Of a stretch of 64,000 bases of DNA, positions 31,842 to 40,513 are shown piece after piece. Under the pieces are notes generated by a model. It searched no databases and was not told the DNA's origin. It worked only from the letters and a program-made list of their open reading frames with translations. Each line of letters begins with the position of its first letter. Position 1 is the stretch's first letter. The DNA is from Reyranella massiliensis 521 (lineage in GTDB: Bacteria; Pseudomonadota; Alphaproteobacteria; Reyranellales; Reyranellaceae), in assembly GCF_000312425.1 (NCBI RefSeq), contig NZ_HE997181.1, positions 1,393,486-1,457,485 on the forward strand, given 5' to 3'. Both the position numbers and the translations under genes were made by a program.

Positions 31842-32639
31842 ATGGAGAACGTAGTCTACCGCATCATGAGCGTCCCGCAGAACAGCGGCGACAAGGCCCG
31901 CGCGGAGTGGGTGGCCAAGCTGATGCCGGGCGCGGAGCCCACTGCCCGCAAGCTCGGCATCTCGCCCGAGGCGATCATTGCGCAAGCCGCCCTTGAAACC
32001 GGCTGGGGCAAGGCCGCCATCGGCAACAACATCTTCGGCATCAAGGCATCGGGCAACTGGACCGGCAAGACCCAGACCGTCCTTACCTGGGAGCATGTCG
32101 ACGGCCAGAACGTCCAGATCCACGACACCTTCCGCGACTACCCGAGCATTGCCGACAGCTTTGCCGATCACTTTTCCTTTCTGGAGAAGAACAGCCGCTA
32201 CAAGGCGGCGGGCGTCTTCGACGGGAAGGGCGACGAAGCCTACTTCCTGGCCCTGCAGCGCGCGGGCTACGCGACCGACCCGGCCTATGCCGCCAAGCTG
32301 GGCTCGATCCTGCGCACCGTGAAGGGCTACACGGCGAAGATGCAGCGCGTCGTGGTGGAAGCCCCCAAGGGCTACGAGGTGAAGCCGGACGGCAACATCG
32401 TGAACCCGGACCCCAAGCGCGGGAGCATCGTGAAAGACGCCGACAAGGGCAGCGCCGCGCAGACCATCACGGTTGCGGCCGGCGCCGCGGCCCCAGTGGT
32501 GACGGCCTTCGCCGGGCTCGACTGGAAGGTGGCGGCGGTGCTGGGCGCGATGGTGCTGGTGGGCGGCGTTATCGCGCTGTTCTACTTCCGCTCGATCCGC
32601 CGGGCCCGCCTCGATATGGCCAAGCAGGGCATCGTCTGA
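31842..32639 (+). CDS. Phage endolysin, FlgJ-type glucosaminidase (GH73), with C-terminal membrane segment
   Basis: A 265-residue protein. The N-terminal 155 residues are a glucosaminidase domain, as in the muramidase part of FlgJ: PTARKLGISPEAIIAQAALETGWGKA with the catalytic Glu, then NNIFGIKASGNW, FRDYPSIADSFADHFSFL and YATDPAYAAKLGSIL. It cleaves the glycan strand of peptidoglycan. The C-terminal region has one or two hydrophobic segments (about 203-245, ITVAAGAAAPVVTAFAG and VAAVLGAMVLVGGVIALFYF). These should tether it to the inner membrane. The spanin gene starts at the stop (TGATG). Confidence 0.82.
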   Translation: MENVVYRIMSVPQNSGDKARAEWVAKLMPGAEPTARKLGISPEAIIAQAALETGWGKAAIGNNIFGIKASGNWTGKTQTVLTWEHVDGQNVQIHDTFRDYPSIADSFADHFSFLEKNSRYKAAGVFDGKGDEAYFLALQRAGYATDPAYAAKLGSILRTVKGYTAKMQRVVVEAPKGYEVKPDGNIVNPDPKRGSIVKDADKGSAAQTITVAAGAAAPVVTAFAGLDWKVAAVLGAMVLVGGVIALFYFRSIRRARLDMAKQGIV

Positions 32640-32869
32640 TGGCGTGGCTATCTGAGCAGTGGGGAAAGCTGCTCGCCGGCCTCGCCATCGTCGGCGGCAT
32701 TCTGCTGGCAATCGGCAAACTCAAGCAGGCAGGCCGTGACGCAGAGCGCGCGGACCAGGCCAAACGCAACGACGAACTCAGGAGGCAGGCCGATGCGACC
32801 CGTGCTGATTGGGATGCTGCCAATAGCGGCGATATTGCTGACGGCGTGCGGAAGTGGACCCGCGACTAG
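32639..32869 (+). CDS. Inner-membrane spanin-like protein (Rz type)
   Basis: A 76-residue protein with an N-terminal membrane anchor (about residues 9-26, KLLAGLAIVGGILLAIGK) and a charged helical periplasmic part rich in Arg, Asp and Ala. Size, topology and the overlapping lipoprotein frame fit an i-spanin that links inner and outer membranes in the last step of lysis. It starts at the endolysin stop. Sequence similarity alone would not identify it; the architecture does. Confidence 0.62.
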   Translation: MAWLSEQWGKLLAGLAIVGGILLAIGKLKQAGRDAERADQAKRNDELRRQADATRADWDAANSGDIADGVRKWTRD

Positions 32870-33008
32870 CCCGCAATCCTACTGCACGGCGGCGCGGCCG
32901 ATCTACCTCAGCAAGGCGGACAAGCTGACGGACGAGACGGCTAGGGCAATTGTGGCTCACAACGAAGTCGGCCGCGTTTTGTGTCAGTGGAAGCCGCCGG
33001 GGAAGTAG
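32793..33008 (+). CDS. Outer-membrane spanin-like lipoprotein (Rz1 type), overlapping Rz
   Basis: A 71-residue frame starting inside the Rz-like gene in a different register. It has a lipoprotein signal (MRPVLIGMLPIAAILLTAC, lipobox LTAC) and a short periplasmic body. GGAGG at 32781 precedes its ATG. The embedded Rz/Rz1 arrangement is characteristic of two-component spanins. Confidence 0.7.
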   Translation: MRPVLIGMLPIAAILLTACGSGPATSPQSYCTAARPIYLSKADKLTDETARAIVAHNEVGRVLCQWKPPGK

Positions 33009-33060
33009 GAACGTAAATCCCAACCTGCGTGCGAAGCAGAATCATATACGTGCTATCGCC

Positions 33061-33570
33061 TCATTCATTCACTTCCGGGGTTTTGCCGGAAAGGACCTCT
33101 TCGGCAAGTCCTCTCGGGTCGTTGTGCCCGGCCGCGATCTTCTTGATGGCATCCAGGGCATCCTCTCGCAGCTTTCGATTGGCGGCGCGGGCTTCCCATT
33201 CGGCGGCATTCCGCTTCGACTCGGCTTCCCATTTTGCTTGCCGGTCTGTCTCCCGTTTGACGACGTTCGGAGGGTAGTGAGTGGCGCACCATAGGTGACC
33301 TTCGCACGAAAGCTTGCCCTTCCGCGAGCACTGGCCTGGAATCGAATGGCCATTTCCCAGAGGCGAATAGACCGTGGCCGGGCAGAACCCCTCTGTCGGC
33401 CCAACGTAGCCTTTGGCCCATACATCATATCGCGTGTGCAGGCCGTACCGAGCGCCCTCATACTCGACATAGTTCTTGGGCCGCTCTGTGAGCACCTGTG
33501 CCGCTGGGTTCGTACGCGCAATTTGCGCGTCCTTCACGATATGTTCCGGGTGTTTTGTCGAGTCATCCAC
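33061..33570 (-). CDS. Prophage protein of unknown function with Cys/His cluster
   Basis: A 169-residue protein not recognised as a known family. Its centre (residues about 62-98) has the spacing FCPAT, GQCSRKGKLSCEGHLWCATHYPP: four cysteines and two histidines that could bind zinc. The C-terminal third is charged and helical (KRETDRQAKWEAESKRNAAEWEARAANRK). It is at the right end of the prophage on the minus strand, separate from the lysis genes, the place where lysogenic-conversion cargo often sits. No function is assigned. Confidence 0.5.
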   Translation of the reverse strand: MDDSTKHPEHIVKDAQIARTNPAAQVLTERPKNYVEYEGARYGLHTRYDVWAKGYVGPTEGFCPATVYSPLGNGHSIPGQCSRKGKLSCEGHLWCATHYPPNVVKRETDRQAKWEAESKRNAAEWEARAANRKLREDALDAIKKIAAGHNDPRGLAEEVLSGKTPEVNE

Positions 33571-33615
33571 AGCAGTACCTCGTTATTTATCAAATACTTA
33601 GCAGATGGGCCGGGC

Positions 33616-33666
33616 CTTGACATGGCAGTGGCCACAGGTTCGATCCCTGTCGCGCCCACCATCGCC
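33616..33666. repeat. attR: second copy of the 51-bp attachment repeat
   Basis: Identical to 22318-22368. It carries only the 3' half of tRNA-Val, so no functional tRNA is encoded here. Host sequence resumes after 33666. Confidence 0.92.
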
Positions 33667-33726
33667 CCCGGCTCCCAAGTGAGGAGCCGCCACGAGCACA
33701 GGCTCGTTGTTGCTGCGAATTGTTTC

Positions 33727-34773
33727 CTACCAGGACGGCTTGGGCGAGAAGCTCCTGGCCGCCTGCGAAACGCGTTCATCAAGGGGCGTTGCGGCGTCGA
33801 ACTTGTATGTGGTGCCGACGGCGGACTGGCTGACCCGGTCGCCGTAGGCGTTCGCCAGGGCATGCAGCGCGCGCCATCCGGTGCAGTGCCCGGTGATGAA
33901 GTCGCGGACATCGAACGGCTTGAGGGCCTCGACGGTCTCGGGAATCAAATGCTCCATGACGCCGCCGAGATGCAGTCCGCCCATGACGGCGTGGATCGGC
34001 GTATCGGGAAACAGGCGCCGCGTCTCGGTGCAGACGTTGACGATGCCGGCGTGCGAGCAGGCGCTGAACACGATCAGGCCGAGATCGCGCACGTTTACGA
34101 TGAGCATGCGCTCGTCCATCAGGAAGGGATCGGGCCGCCATTCCTCCTCGTTGTCGCTGCGGCAGAGGTGGTCCTCGCGGCCTTTCTCGAAGGCGCTGAC
34201 CCTGGGAATTTCGCCGCTGTAGTAGAAGTGGCCATCGAGGAGGAGACGCGCCTTGCCGTCGTTCACGACACGCGCGCCGCGCGCCTCCATTTGTGCGGGC
34301 GTAGGAACGCGTGCGGCAGGAAAGATCGTGCCGTCCTTCAGCAGGACGCCACGCTCGTTGAACATGCCGGGATTGACGTGGACCGAGACGCTGTTGCGGC
34401 CGCGGCGGGCGACGATGGCATCGAGGGCGGCGGGCAGGGCGCCCATATGGTCCCAGTGGCCGTGCGTCACCGCGATATCCTCGACCTCACCCAGGTCGAT
34501 CGCCAGATTGCGGCAATTCCGGATGAAGGCCGCCCCCTCCGTGCCGGTGTCGAAGAGAATCACATGCTCCCTGTCGCCGAGGCGGGACCGGAGCCGCAGC
34601 CCATAGCCCAGGTTGGCGACCAGCAATGTCTCGCCGGATATCTCCTTAGCGCCCGCCAGCAAGATGCTTGCCATTTCCGACACGGCGAAAGCCGGCTTGC
34701 TCGCATACGTGTCGCTCACATTGTCGGTGATGACATCCACCGTCAGCGAATCGAGGGCAACGAGCGAGGGCAT
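33727..34773 (-). CDS. MBL-fold metallo-hydrolase
   Basis: A 348-residue metallo-beta-lactamase-fold protein close to the group annotated as 7,8-dihydropterin-6-methyl-4-(beta-D-ribofuranosyl)-aminobenzene-5'-phosphate synthase-like. Metal ligands are in VTHGHWDHMGALP (HxHxDH, near residue 118), ACSHAGIVN and the late GHCTGWRAL; VILFDTGTEG precedes them. ATG 34773 follows AAGGAAAG. It sits between the prophage attR and the decayed tRNA-Val fragment, together with a TauE-type gene. No substrate can be named. Confidence 0.8.
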   Translation of the reverse strand: MPSLVALDSLTVDVITDNVSDTYASKPAFAVSEMASILLAGAKEISGETLLVANLGYGLRLRSRLGDREHVILFDTGTEGAAFIRNCRNLAIDLGEVEDIAVTHGHWDHMGALPAALDAIVARRGRNSVSVHVNPGMFNERGVLLKDGTIFPAARVPTPAQMEARGARVVNDGKARLLLDGHFYYSGEIPRVSAFEKGREDHLCRSDNEEEWRPDPFLMDERMLIVNVRDLGLIVFSACSHAGIVNVCTETRRLFPDTPIHAVMGGLHLGGVMEHLIPETVEALKPFDVRDFITGHCTGWRALHALANAYGDRVSQSAVGTTYKFDAATPLDERVSQAARSFSPKPSW

Positions 34774-34813
34774 GTGTCTTTCCTTGGTTGGAAGTGGGGG
34801 AATCCTAACGTCG

Positions 34814-35593
34814 TCAATAGTGCTTGATGAAGAATCCGATCGAGATCGCGACGCCGAGTACCACCACGACGGCCCGCAGCACTCGCGGATTGACCTTCGA
34901 CGCGAACAGGCCGCCCATCTCGCCGCCTGCGAAAGCGCCGATCCCGAGGGCAATCGCTGCGGGCCATTCGACCAGCCCGGATCCGTAGAAGAGCAGGGCG
35001 GCGGCGAAGTTCGAGACCAGGCTGACCGTCTGCTTGACCGCGTTGATGCGCGTCAGCGTTTCGGACATTACCAAGCCCATTAGCGCCAGCACCACGATCC
35101 CCAGCCCCGCACCGAAGAACCCGCCGTAGAACGCGCCGACCAACACCACGCATACCAGCGCGAGATCGCTGCCGGTCCCTTCCGACGCAGCCTCACGGTG
35201 CGAGAGCCGGGCGACGGCTTGTTTGATGCGGTCCTCGAACGCCAGCAACAGCGTCGCGAGCAGGACCAGCCAGGGAACGAGCTTTTCGAATGTTCCTGCA
35301 TCCGTTCGCAGGAGAATCCAGCCGCCCAGGAGACCGCCCACAGCCGCTGCGGGAACCGAAATCAGGACCTTGCGACTCTGACTGATCAGGGCCCCGCGCT
35401 GGGCGAAGGCACCGCTGAGATACCCCGGGATCAGGGCCATCGTGTTCGTTACGTTGGCCTGCAATGCCGGCACGCCGAGCGCTGTAAGGGCGGGAAAGGT
35501 GATCAGGGTGCCGCCGCCGGCGAGTGAATTGACAGCGCCGCCGACCAGTCCCGCCAAGGCAGCCAAGGCGAGATGCACCCATGTCCATTCCAT
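34814..35593 (-). CDS. TauE/SafE family sulfite/organosulfonate exporter-like permease
   Basis: A 259-residue membrane protein with about eight hydrophobic segments and the internal duplication of the TauE/SafE family. The first repeat has GLVGGAVNSLAGGGTLITFPAL, the second GAFYGGFFGAGLGIVVLALM. Members export sulfite, sulfoacetate or related anions, but most are uncharacterised. It lies upstream of the MBL-fold gene with a 40-base gap, so they may be co-expressed. No sulfur-metabolism gene is nearby. Confidence 0.83.
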   Translation of the reverse strand: MEWTWVHLALAALAGLVGGAVNSLAGGGTLITFPALTALGVPALQANVTNTMALIPGYLSGAFAQRGALISQSRKVLISVPAAAVGGLLGGWILLRTDAGTFEKLVPWLVLLATLLLAFEDRIKQAVARLSHREAASEGTGSDLALVCVVLVGAFYGGFFGAGLGIVVLALMGLVMSETLTRINAVKQTVSLVSNFAAALLFYGSGLVEWPAAIALGIGAFAGGEMGGLFASKVNPRVLRAVVVVLGVAISIGFFIKHY

Positions 35594-35690
35594 TCCGTCC
35601 CCCTGAACCGTTTACCGGCCTCGATGGTGTCTGTGCGGAATAATCGCAGTGATGCATTCCTCGGCATCACCTTCTGGGGTATCGCCGATA

Positions 35691-35742
35691 GTCTTGACAT
35701 GTCGGGGGGCGCGGGTTCAATCCCTGTCGCGCCCATCATCGC
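35691..35742. repeat. Decayed third copy of the tRNA-Val 3' end (old att site)
   Basis: The anticodon-loop sequence GTCTTGACATG is followed by a diverged segment, and then TTCAATCCCTGTCGCGCCCATCATCGC. This matches the T-loop to CCA-flank of tRNA-Val at 26 of 28 positions. The acceptor and D-arm half is missing and the CCA is mutated (TCA), so it is not a tRNA gene. It marks the right end of a 2-kb segment that starts at attR. Confidence 0.7.
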
Positions 35743-35805
35743 GCAACCACCGGCCCTTGATCGGAAACGAGCGCTATCGGACCGTAGAGGATCACTGGAG
35801 TCCCG

Positions 35806-37854
35806 ATGTCCGATTTCTATTCGCTCTATTCCCACGAATTCGTTCGAGTGGCCTGCTGCGTGCCGCGCACCAGGGTCGCCGATACGGCCTATAATCTTGC
35901 CGAGACGCTGAAACTTGCGGCCAAGGGCGACAAGGCCCGCGCGGCCGTGATGGTGTTTCCGGAACTCGGTCTCTCGTCCTACTCGATCGAGGATCTGCTG
36001 CTGCAGGACGCGCTGCTCGACCAGGTCGAGGCGTCGATTGCCGAAGTGGTGGCTGCGAGCCGCAAGCTCTTTCCGGTGTTGATCGTGGGGGCGCCGCTGC
36101 GGGTGTCCAGCCGGCTCTACAATTGCGCCGTCGTCATTCACCGTGGCGAGATCCTGGGCGTCGTTCCCAAGATCTACCTGCCGAACTATCGCGAGTTCTA
36201 CGAGAAGCGCCACTTCGTCTCCGGCGCCAATGTCATCGCCCACGAACTCGAGCTGGCGGGGCATACCGTGCCGTTCGGCACCGATCTCCTGTTCCAGGCG
36301 AGCGGCGTCGATCTCACCTTCCATGTCGAGATCTGCGAGGACGTGTGGGTGCCGATTCCACCATCGAGCCACGCAGCCCTCGCCGGCGCGGAGCTGCTGG
36401 TGAACCTGTCGGCCAGCAACATCACCATCGGCAAGGCGGAGGCGCGGCGGCTGCTGTGCGGCAGCCAGTCGATGCGCGCGGTCGCCGCCTATGCCTATTC
36501 GGCCGCGGGGCCGGGCGAGTCGACGACCGATCTTGCCTGGGACGGCCATGCCGCGGTCTACGAGCTGGGCGATCAGCTTGTCGAGTCGACGCGCTTCGAG
36601 AAGGATTCGACGCTCGTGCAGGCCGACATCGACCTTGGCCGCATCCGCCAGGAGCGCCTGCGCTATGGCGGTTTCGCCGATTGCGCCCAGCAGGAGCGCG
36701 AGCGGGTTAGCCGCTTCCGGCGCGTTCCTTTCACTCTGGAGCCGCCGAAGAACCGCGTCGCCCTGGAACGCGCCGTCGAGCGCTTCCCCTATGTGCCGTC
36801 CGATCCCGCCAAGCTGCGCGACAATTGCTACGAAGCCTACAACATCCAGGTCCAGGGTCTGGCGCAGCGCCTGCAGTCGAGCCGCACGGAGAACGCGATC
36901 ATCGGCGTATCGGGTGGTCTCGACTCGACGCACGCGCTGATCGTGACCTGCCGTGCCATGGACATGCTGGGGCTCAGCCGCAAGAACGTCTTCGCCTACA
37001 CCATGCCGGGTTTCGGCACCTCGGATAAGACGTACAAGAATGCCTGGCGGCTGATGAAGGCGCTGGGCGTCACGGCCGACGAGATCGACATCAAGCCGGC
37101 GGCAACGCAGATGCTGGCCGACATCGGCCATCCTTTCGGTAAGGGCAAGAAGGTCTACGACGTCACCTTCGAGAATGTGCAGGCGGGCTTGAGGACAGAT
37201 TATCTGTTCCGGCTGGCCAACCGGCATCGCGGCCTCGTGGTCGGCACGGGCGACCTGTCCGAGCTGGGCCTCGGCTGGTGCACCTATGGCGTTGGCGATC
37301 ACATGTCGCACTACAATCCTAACGGCTCGGTTTCCAAGACGCTGATTCAGCACCTGATCCGCTTCGTTGCCGCCTCCGGCGACGTCGACAAGGAAACCGC
37401 CGCGATCCTGCACGATATCCTGAACACCGAGATATCGCCGGAATTGATTCCGGCCGGTGCCGGCGGCGTCATCCAGTCGACCGAGCAGTCGGTCGGCCCC
37501 TATGCGCTGCAGGATTTCAATCTCTACTACCTGACACGGCTTGGTTATCGGCCCTCGAAGATCGCCTTCCTCGCGTGGAATGCCTGGCACGATGCCGAGA
37601 AGGGCGCATGGCCGGCGAACCTCGACGGCGACGCGCGCCGTGCCTACACGCTGGCGGAGATCCGGCATTGGCTGGCGCTGTTCCTGCGGCGGTTCTTCAC
37701 CAACCAGTTCAAGCGCTCGGCGGTGCCCAACGGGCCGAAGATTTCGTCCGGCGGTTCGCTGTCGCCGCGCGGCGACTGGCGCGCGCCCTCCGATGGCAGC
37801 CCCGATGTCTGGCTGGCCGAGCTGAAAGCCATTCCGGAGGCGAAGGGCAAGTAG
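35806..37854 (+). CDS. nadE: Glutamine-dependent NAD(+) synthase
   Basis: A 682-residue two-domain enzyme making NAD from nicotinate adenine dinucleotide, ATP and glutamine. The N-terminal nitrilase-type glutaminase (residues 12-290) has the Glu-Lys-Cys triad in [25 protein letters not shown] and [10 protein letters not shown]. The C-terminal synthetase has the P-loop [13 protein letters not shown] and [19 protein letters not shown]. Length matches the M. tuberculosis type (679). The ATG follows TCACTGGAGTCCCG, giving a modest GGAG site. It appears as a single transcription unit after the att-like fragment. Confidence 0.95.
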   Translation: MSDFYSLYSHEFVRVACCVPRTRVADTAYNLAETLKLAAKGDKARAAVMVFPELGLSSYSIEDLLLQDALLDQVEASIAEVVAASRKLFPVLIVGAPLRVSSRLYNCAVVIHRGEILGVVPKIYLPNYREFYEKRHFVSGANVIAHELELAGHTVPFGTDLLFQASGVDLTFHVEICEDVWVPIPPSSHAALAGAELLVNLSASNITIGKAEARRLLCGSQSMRAVAAYAYSAAGPGESTTDLAWDGHAAVYELGDQLVESTRFEKDSTLVQADIDLGRIRQERLRYGGFADCAQQERERVSRFRRVPFTLEPPKNRVALERAVERFPYVPSDPAKLRDNCYEAYNIQVQGLAQRLQSSRTENAIIGVSGGLDSTHALIVTCRAMDMLGLSRKNVFAYTMPGFGTSDKTYKNAWRLMKALGVTADEIDIKPAATQMLADIGHPFGKGKKVYDVTFENVQAGLRTDYLFRLANRHRGLVVGTGDLSELGLGWCTYGVGDHMSHYNPNGSVSKTLIQHLIRFVAASGDVDKETAAILHDILNTEISPELIPAGAGGVIQSTEQSVGPYALQDFNLYYLTRLGYRPSKIAFLAWNAWHDAEKGAWPANLDGDARRAYTLAEIRHWLALFLRRFFTNQFKRSAVPNGPKISSGGSLSPRGDWRAPSDGSPDVWLAELKAIPEAKGK

Positions 37855-37937
37855 GCGCCTGCTTCTCTTGCGTGCCACTCTTGCTTGGTGGGGCCAAAAT
37901 GCTACCAAGGCCCGGAGCACCGCGTAGGGAGGATTCG

Positions 37938-38345
37938 ATGCCACTCGAGATCAAGAGGACCGTGCAGCAGATGGTCGACGAGGCGAACAGCCAGATCGAG
38001 ACCATGTCGCTTGCCGACGCCATGAAGGCGCATGGCCAGTCGGGCGTCACCTTCATCGACATCCGCGATCCGCGCGAACTGTGGCGCGACGGGACGATCC
38101 CCGGCGCCATCAACGTGACGCGCGGCATGCTGGAAATGTGGATCGATCCCAAGAGCCCTTACGCCAAGGACTATTTCCAGACCGGCAACAAGTTCGTCTT
38201 CTTCTGTGCCGGTGCCTGGCGTTCGGCGCTGGCGACCAAGACGGCGCAGGACATGGGCCTGACGCCGGTGGCGCATTTCGAGGGCGGCTTCGGCGCCTGG
38301 AAGAAGGCCGGCGGCCCGGTCGAGACAGTCGAACAGAAGAAGTAA
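37938..38345 (+). CDS. Rhodanese-like domain protein
   Basis: A 135-residue single rhodanese domain: VTFIDIRDPRELWRDGTIPGAINVTRGMLEMW, then KFVFFCAGAWRSALATKTAQDMG with the active-site Cys, and FEGGFGAWKKAGGP. These proteins carry persulfide sulfur. The loop CAGAWRS is one residue off the common CxxGxRS. The start at 37938 follows GGGAGGA. The CoA-ligase gene begins 26 bases later on the same strand, so the two may be co-transcribed. Confidence 0.87.
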   Translation: MPLEIKRTVQQMVDEANSQIETMSLADAMKAHGQSGVTFIDIRDPRELWRDGTIPGAINVTRGMLEMWIDPKSPYAKDYFQTGNKFVFFCAGAWRSALATKTAQDMGLTPVAHFEGGFGAWKKAGGPVETVEQKK

Positions 38346-38371
38346 GCCCCAAAGGCAGGAGAGGGACGGAG

Positions 38372-39988
38372 ATGAGCCCCGACCAGCATGCGCTGCCGGA
38401 TCCGATCGTGCCGCAGCCTGCGGTCGAGGACATTCCGACCTTCGTTTCCATCCCGCATCTGATCGCGGGCCATGCCGCCGCCCATCCGGACAAGGCGGCG
38501 GTCAAGTGCGACGGCGTGGTGCGAAGCTGGGCGGACTTCGACAAGCGCCTGAACAAGATCGCGCGGCGGCTTTCCGAGATGGGCCTGGGACGCGGCGACA
38601 AGGTGGCCGTGCTGGCCGCCAACTCCATCGAATATCTCGAGACGTTCATGGGCGCCTTGCGCGCCGGCGTCTGCGTGGTGCCGCTCTCGACCATGGCGGC
38701 CGCCGACGCGCTCGAAAAGATGCTCGACGACTGCGACGCCAAGGTCCTGTTCTTGTCGGATCAGTATCGCCCGCTGGTCGAGCCCTACGAGGATCGCCTG
38801 GCCAAGCTCGTGCCGGGCGGCCGCATCGCTTACGACTTCACGAGGACCGGCTGGCAGGGCTTCGAGGCCTGGCTGTCGCCCGCGAGCGATGCGCCCTTTG
38901 CCGTCGAGCTTCAGCCGCTGGACGATTTCAACATCATCTACAGCTCCGGCACCACCGGACTGCCCAAAGGCATCCTCCATTCGCACGCGCTGCGCAGCCA
39001 GCTCCCGGTCCGTTTCACGGCCTTCGACTATGGTCCCGAGACGATCTCGCTGGTCTCGACGCCGCTCTATTCCAACACGACCCTGGTTTCGCTGCTGGCC
39101 ACGGTCGGCATCGGCGGCACGACGATCCTGATGCGCAGGTCGGACGTGGTGAAGTTCCTCGAACTCGCCCAGGCCGAAAAGGTGACGCATGCCATGCTGG
39201 TGCCGGTGCAATACCAGCGCATCCTGGCCCATCCCGATTTCGACAAGTACGACCTCAGTGCCTTCAGGACCAAGATGTCGACCAGCGCGCCCTTGCGTGC
39301 GCAGGTGAAGGCCGATGCGCTGAAACGCTGGCCGGGCCGGCTGATCGAGATCTATGGCCTGACCGAAGGTGGCGGGAGCTGCATGCTCGAAGCCAACCTC
39401 CACCCCGACAAGCTCCATACCGTCGGCAAGCCGGGCTTCGGCGTCGAGCTGAAGATCCTCGACGAGCAGGGCAACGAGCTGCCGCAGGGCGAGGTCGGCG
39501 AGATCGTCGGCCGTGCCGAGATGATGATGAAGGGCTACTACAAGCAGGACGCCAAGACCCGCGAGCTCTTCTGGTACGACAAGGACGGGCGGCTGTTCTT
39601 CAAGTCCGGCGACATGGGCAGGATCGACGAGGACGGCTTTGTCGTGCTGCTGGATCGCAAGAAGGACATGATCATTTCCGGCGGCTTCAACGTCTATGCC
39701 GCCGATATCGAAGTGCTGCTGTTGAAACACCCCGACATCGTCGATGCTGCGGTGATCGGTGTACCGAGCGAGCAGTGGGGCGAATCGGCGATGGCGCTCT
39801 GCGTCCGTCGTGACGGCGCTTCGATATCGGAAGACGCCGTGCGCGAATGGGCGAATGGCCAGCTCAGCAAGACGCAACGGCTGGTCGCTGTGGAGTTCCG
39901 GGACTCGCTTCCGCGCAGCACCATCGGCAAGATCATGAAACGCGAATTGCGGGCGCCTTACTGGGAAGGCCGCGCCGCCAAGATCTGA
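38372..39988 (+). CDS. Acyl-CoA synthetase/AMP-dependent ligase
   Basis: A 538-residue ANL-superfamily enzyme that activates a carboxylic acid as an acyl-AMP and then an acyl-CoA. Motifs: YSSGTTGLPKGILHSH (phosphate loop), YGLTEGGGS (A5), SGDMGRIDEDGF (A7), LLDRKKDMIISGGFNVYA (A8) and RSTIGKIMKREL with the catalytic Lys (A10). The chain length or aromatic specificity cannot be read. The start at 38372 follows GAGGGACGGAG. The DUF3237 gene starts eight bases after its stop. Confidence 0.9.
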   Translation: MSPDQHALPDPIVPQPAVEDIPTFVSIPHLIAGHAAAHPDKAAVKCDGVVRSWADFDKRLNKIARRLSEMGLGRGDKVAVLAANSIEYLETFMGALRAGVCVVPLSTMAAADALEKMLDDCDAKVLFLSDQYRPLVEPYEDRLAKLVPGGRIAYDFTRTGWQGFEAWLSPASDAPFAVELQPLDDFNIIYSSGTTGLPKGILHSHALRSQLPVRFTAFDYGPETISLVSTPLYSNTTLVSLLATVGIGGTTILMRRSDVVKFLELAQAEKVTHAMLVPVQYQRILAHPDFDKYDLSAFRTKMSTSAPLRAQVKADALKRWPGRLIEIYGLTEGGGSCMLEANLHPDKLHTVGKPGFGVELKILDEQGNELPQGEVGEIVGRAEMMMKGYYKQDAKTRELFWYDKDGRLFFKSGDMGRIDEDGFVVLLDRKKDMIISGGFNVYAADIEVLLLKHPDIVDAAVIGVPSEQWGESAMALCVRRDGASISEDAVREWANGQLSKTQRLVAVEFRDSLPRSTIGKIMKRELRAPYWEGRAAKI

Positions 39989-39996
39989 GGGTTGTT

Positions 39997-40467
39997 ATGT
40001 CTGGACCGACGCTTCGTTCCACCCATCTCTTCACGCTAACCCTGCAAGTCGATCCGAATGTGACGGATGTCGGCGAGACGCCCTATGGCCGTCGGCGCAT
40101 CGCCACCGTGACCGGCGGCACCTTCGAGGGCGAGGAGCTGAAGGGCACGGTATTGCCGGCTCCCGCCGGCGACTGGTTGCTGCAGCGCCGGGACGGCATT
40201 CTGCAGCTCGACGTGCGGCTCACGCTCAAGACCGACGATGGCCATCTCGTCTACATGAGCTACCGCGGCATGCGCCACGGCCCCGCCTGGGTGATCGAGC
40301 AGCTCAACAAGGGCGAGAAGGTCGATCCCGGCCAGTACTACTTCCGCACGACGCCTTGGTTCGAGACCTCGTCGGAGAAGTACCGCTTCCTCAACCGCAT
40401 CGTCTGCGTCGCGACGGGTCGCCGCGAGCCGGCCGGCCCCGTCTACGACGTCTTCCAGATCCTCTAG
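39997..40467 (+). CDS. DUF3237 family protein
   Basis: A 156-residue beta-barrel-like DUF3237 protein: HLFTLTLQVDPNVTDVGETPYGRRRIATVTGGTFEG, VLPAPAGDWLLQR, MSYRGMRHGP and YYFRTTPWFETSSEKYRFLNRIVCVATG. The family has no proven activity but is often next to acyl-CoA or aromatic degradation genes, as here. It is the last gene of the forward rhodanese, CoA-ligase, DUF3237 group and is convergent with the SulP gene 46 bases away. Confidence 0.85.
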   Translation: MSGPTLRSTHLFTLTLQVDPNVTDVGETPYGRRRIATVTGGTFEGEELKGTVLPAPAGDWLLQRRDGILQLDVRLTLKTDDGHLVYMSYRGMRHGPAWVIEQLNKGEKVDPGQYYFRTTPWFETSSEKYRFLNRIVCVATGRREPAGPVYDVFQIL

Positions 40468-40513
40468 CTTTCCCCACGGTACCACGCTCGATCTGCCTAC
40501 CTGGGCGCTGAAA

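Larger units (their letters stand above)
22318..33666. mobile_element. Prophage remnant, about 11.3 kb, integrated in tRNA-Val
   Basis: Bounded by the 51-bp att repeats. Minus-strand genes are a tyrosine recombinase remnant, an unknown early phage protein and an ERF annealing protein. Plus-strand genes are an ejection-type protein tail, a large glycine-rich ejection protein, tail-fibre/tailspike genes and a lysis cassette. A methyltransferase and a Cys-rich protein are likely cargo. No repressor, replication, terminase, portal, capsid or tail-assembly gene is present, so it cannot make virions alone. The late module resembles podovirus-like phages; that is inference. Confidence 0.9.

Noticed and set aside
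33616-33666. A tRNA-Val gene at attR
   Set aside because: Only the 3' half from the anticodon loop is present; upstream bases do not form the D arm or acceptor strand.
35691-35742. A second functional tRNA gene
   Set aside because: There is no acceptor 5' strand or D arm, the T stem is mismatched and the CCA is mutated; it is only a 3' fragment.
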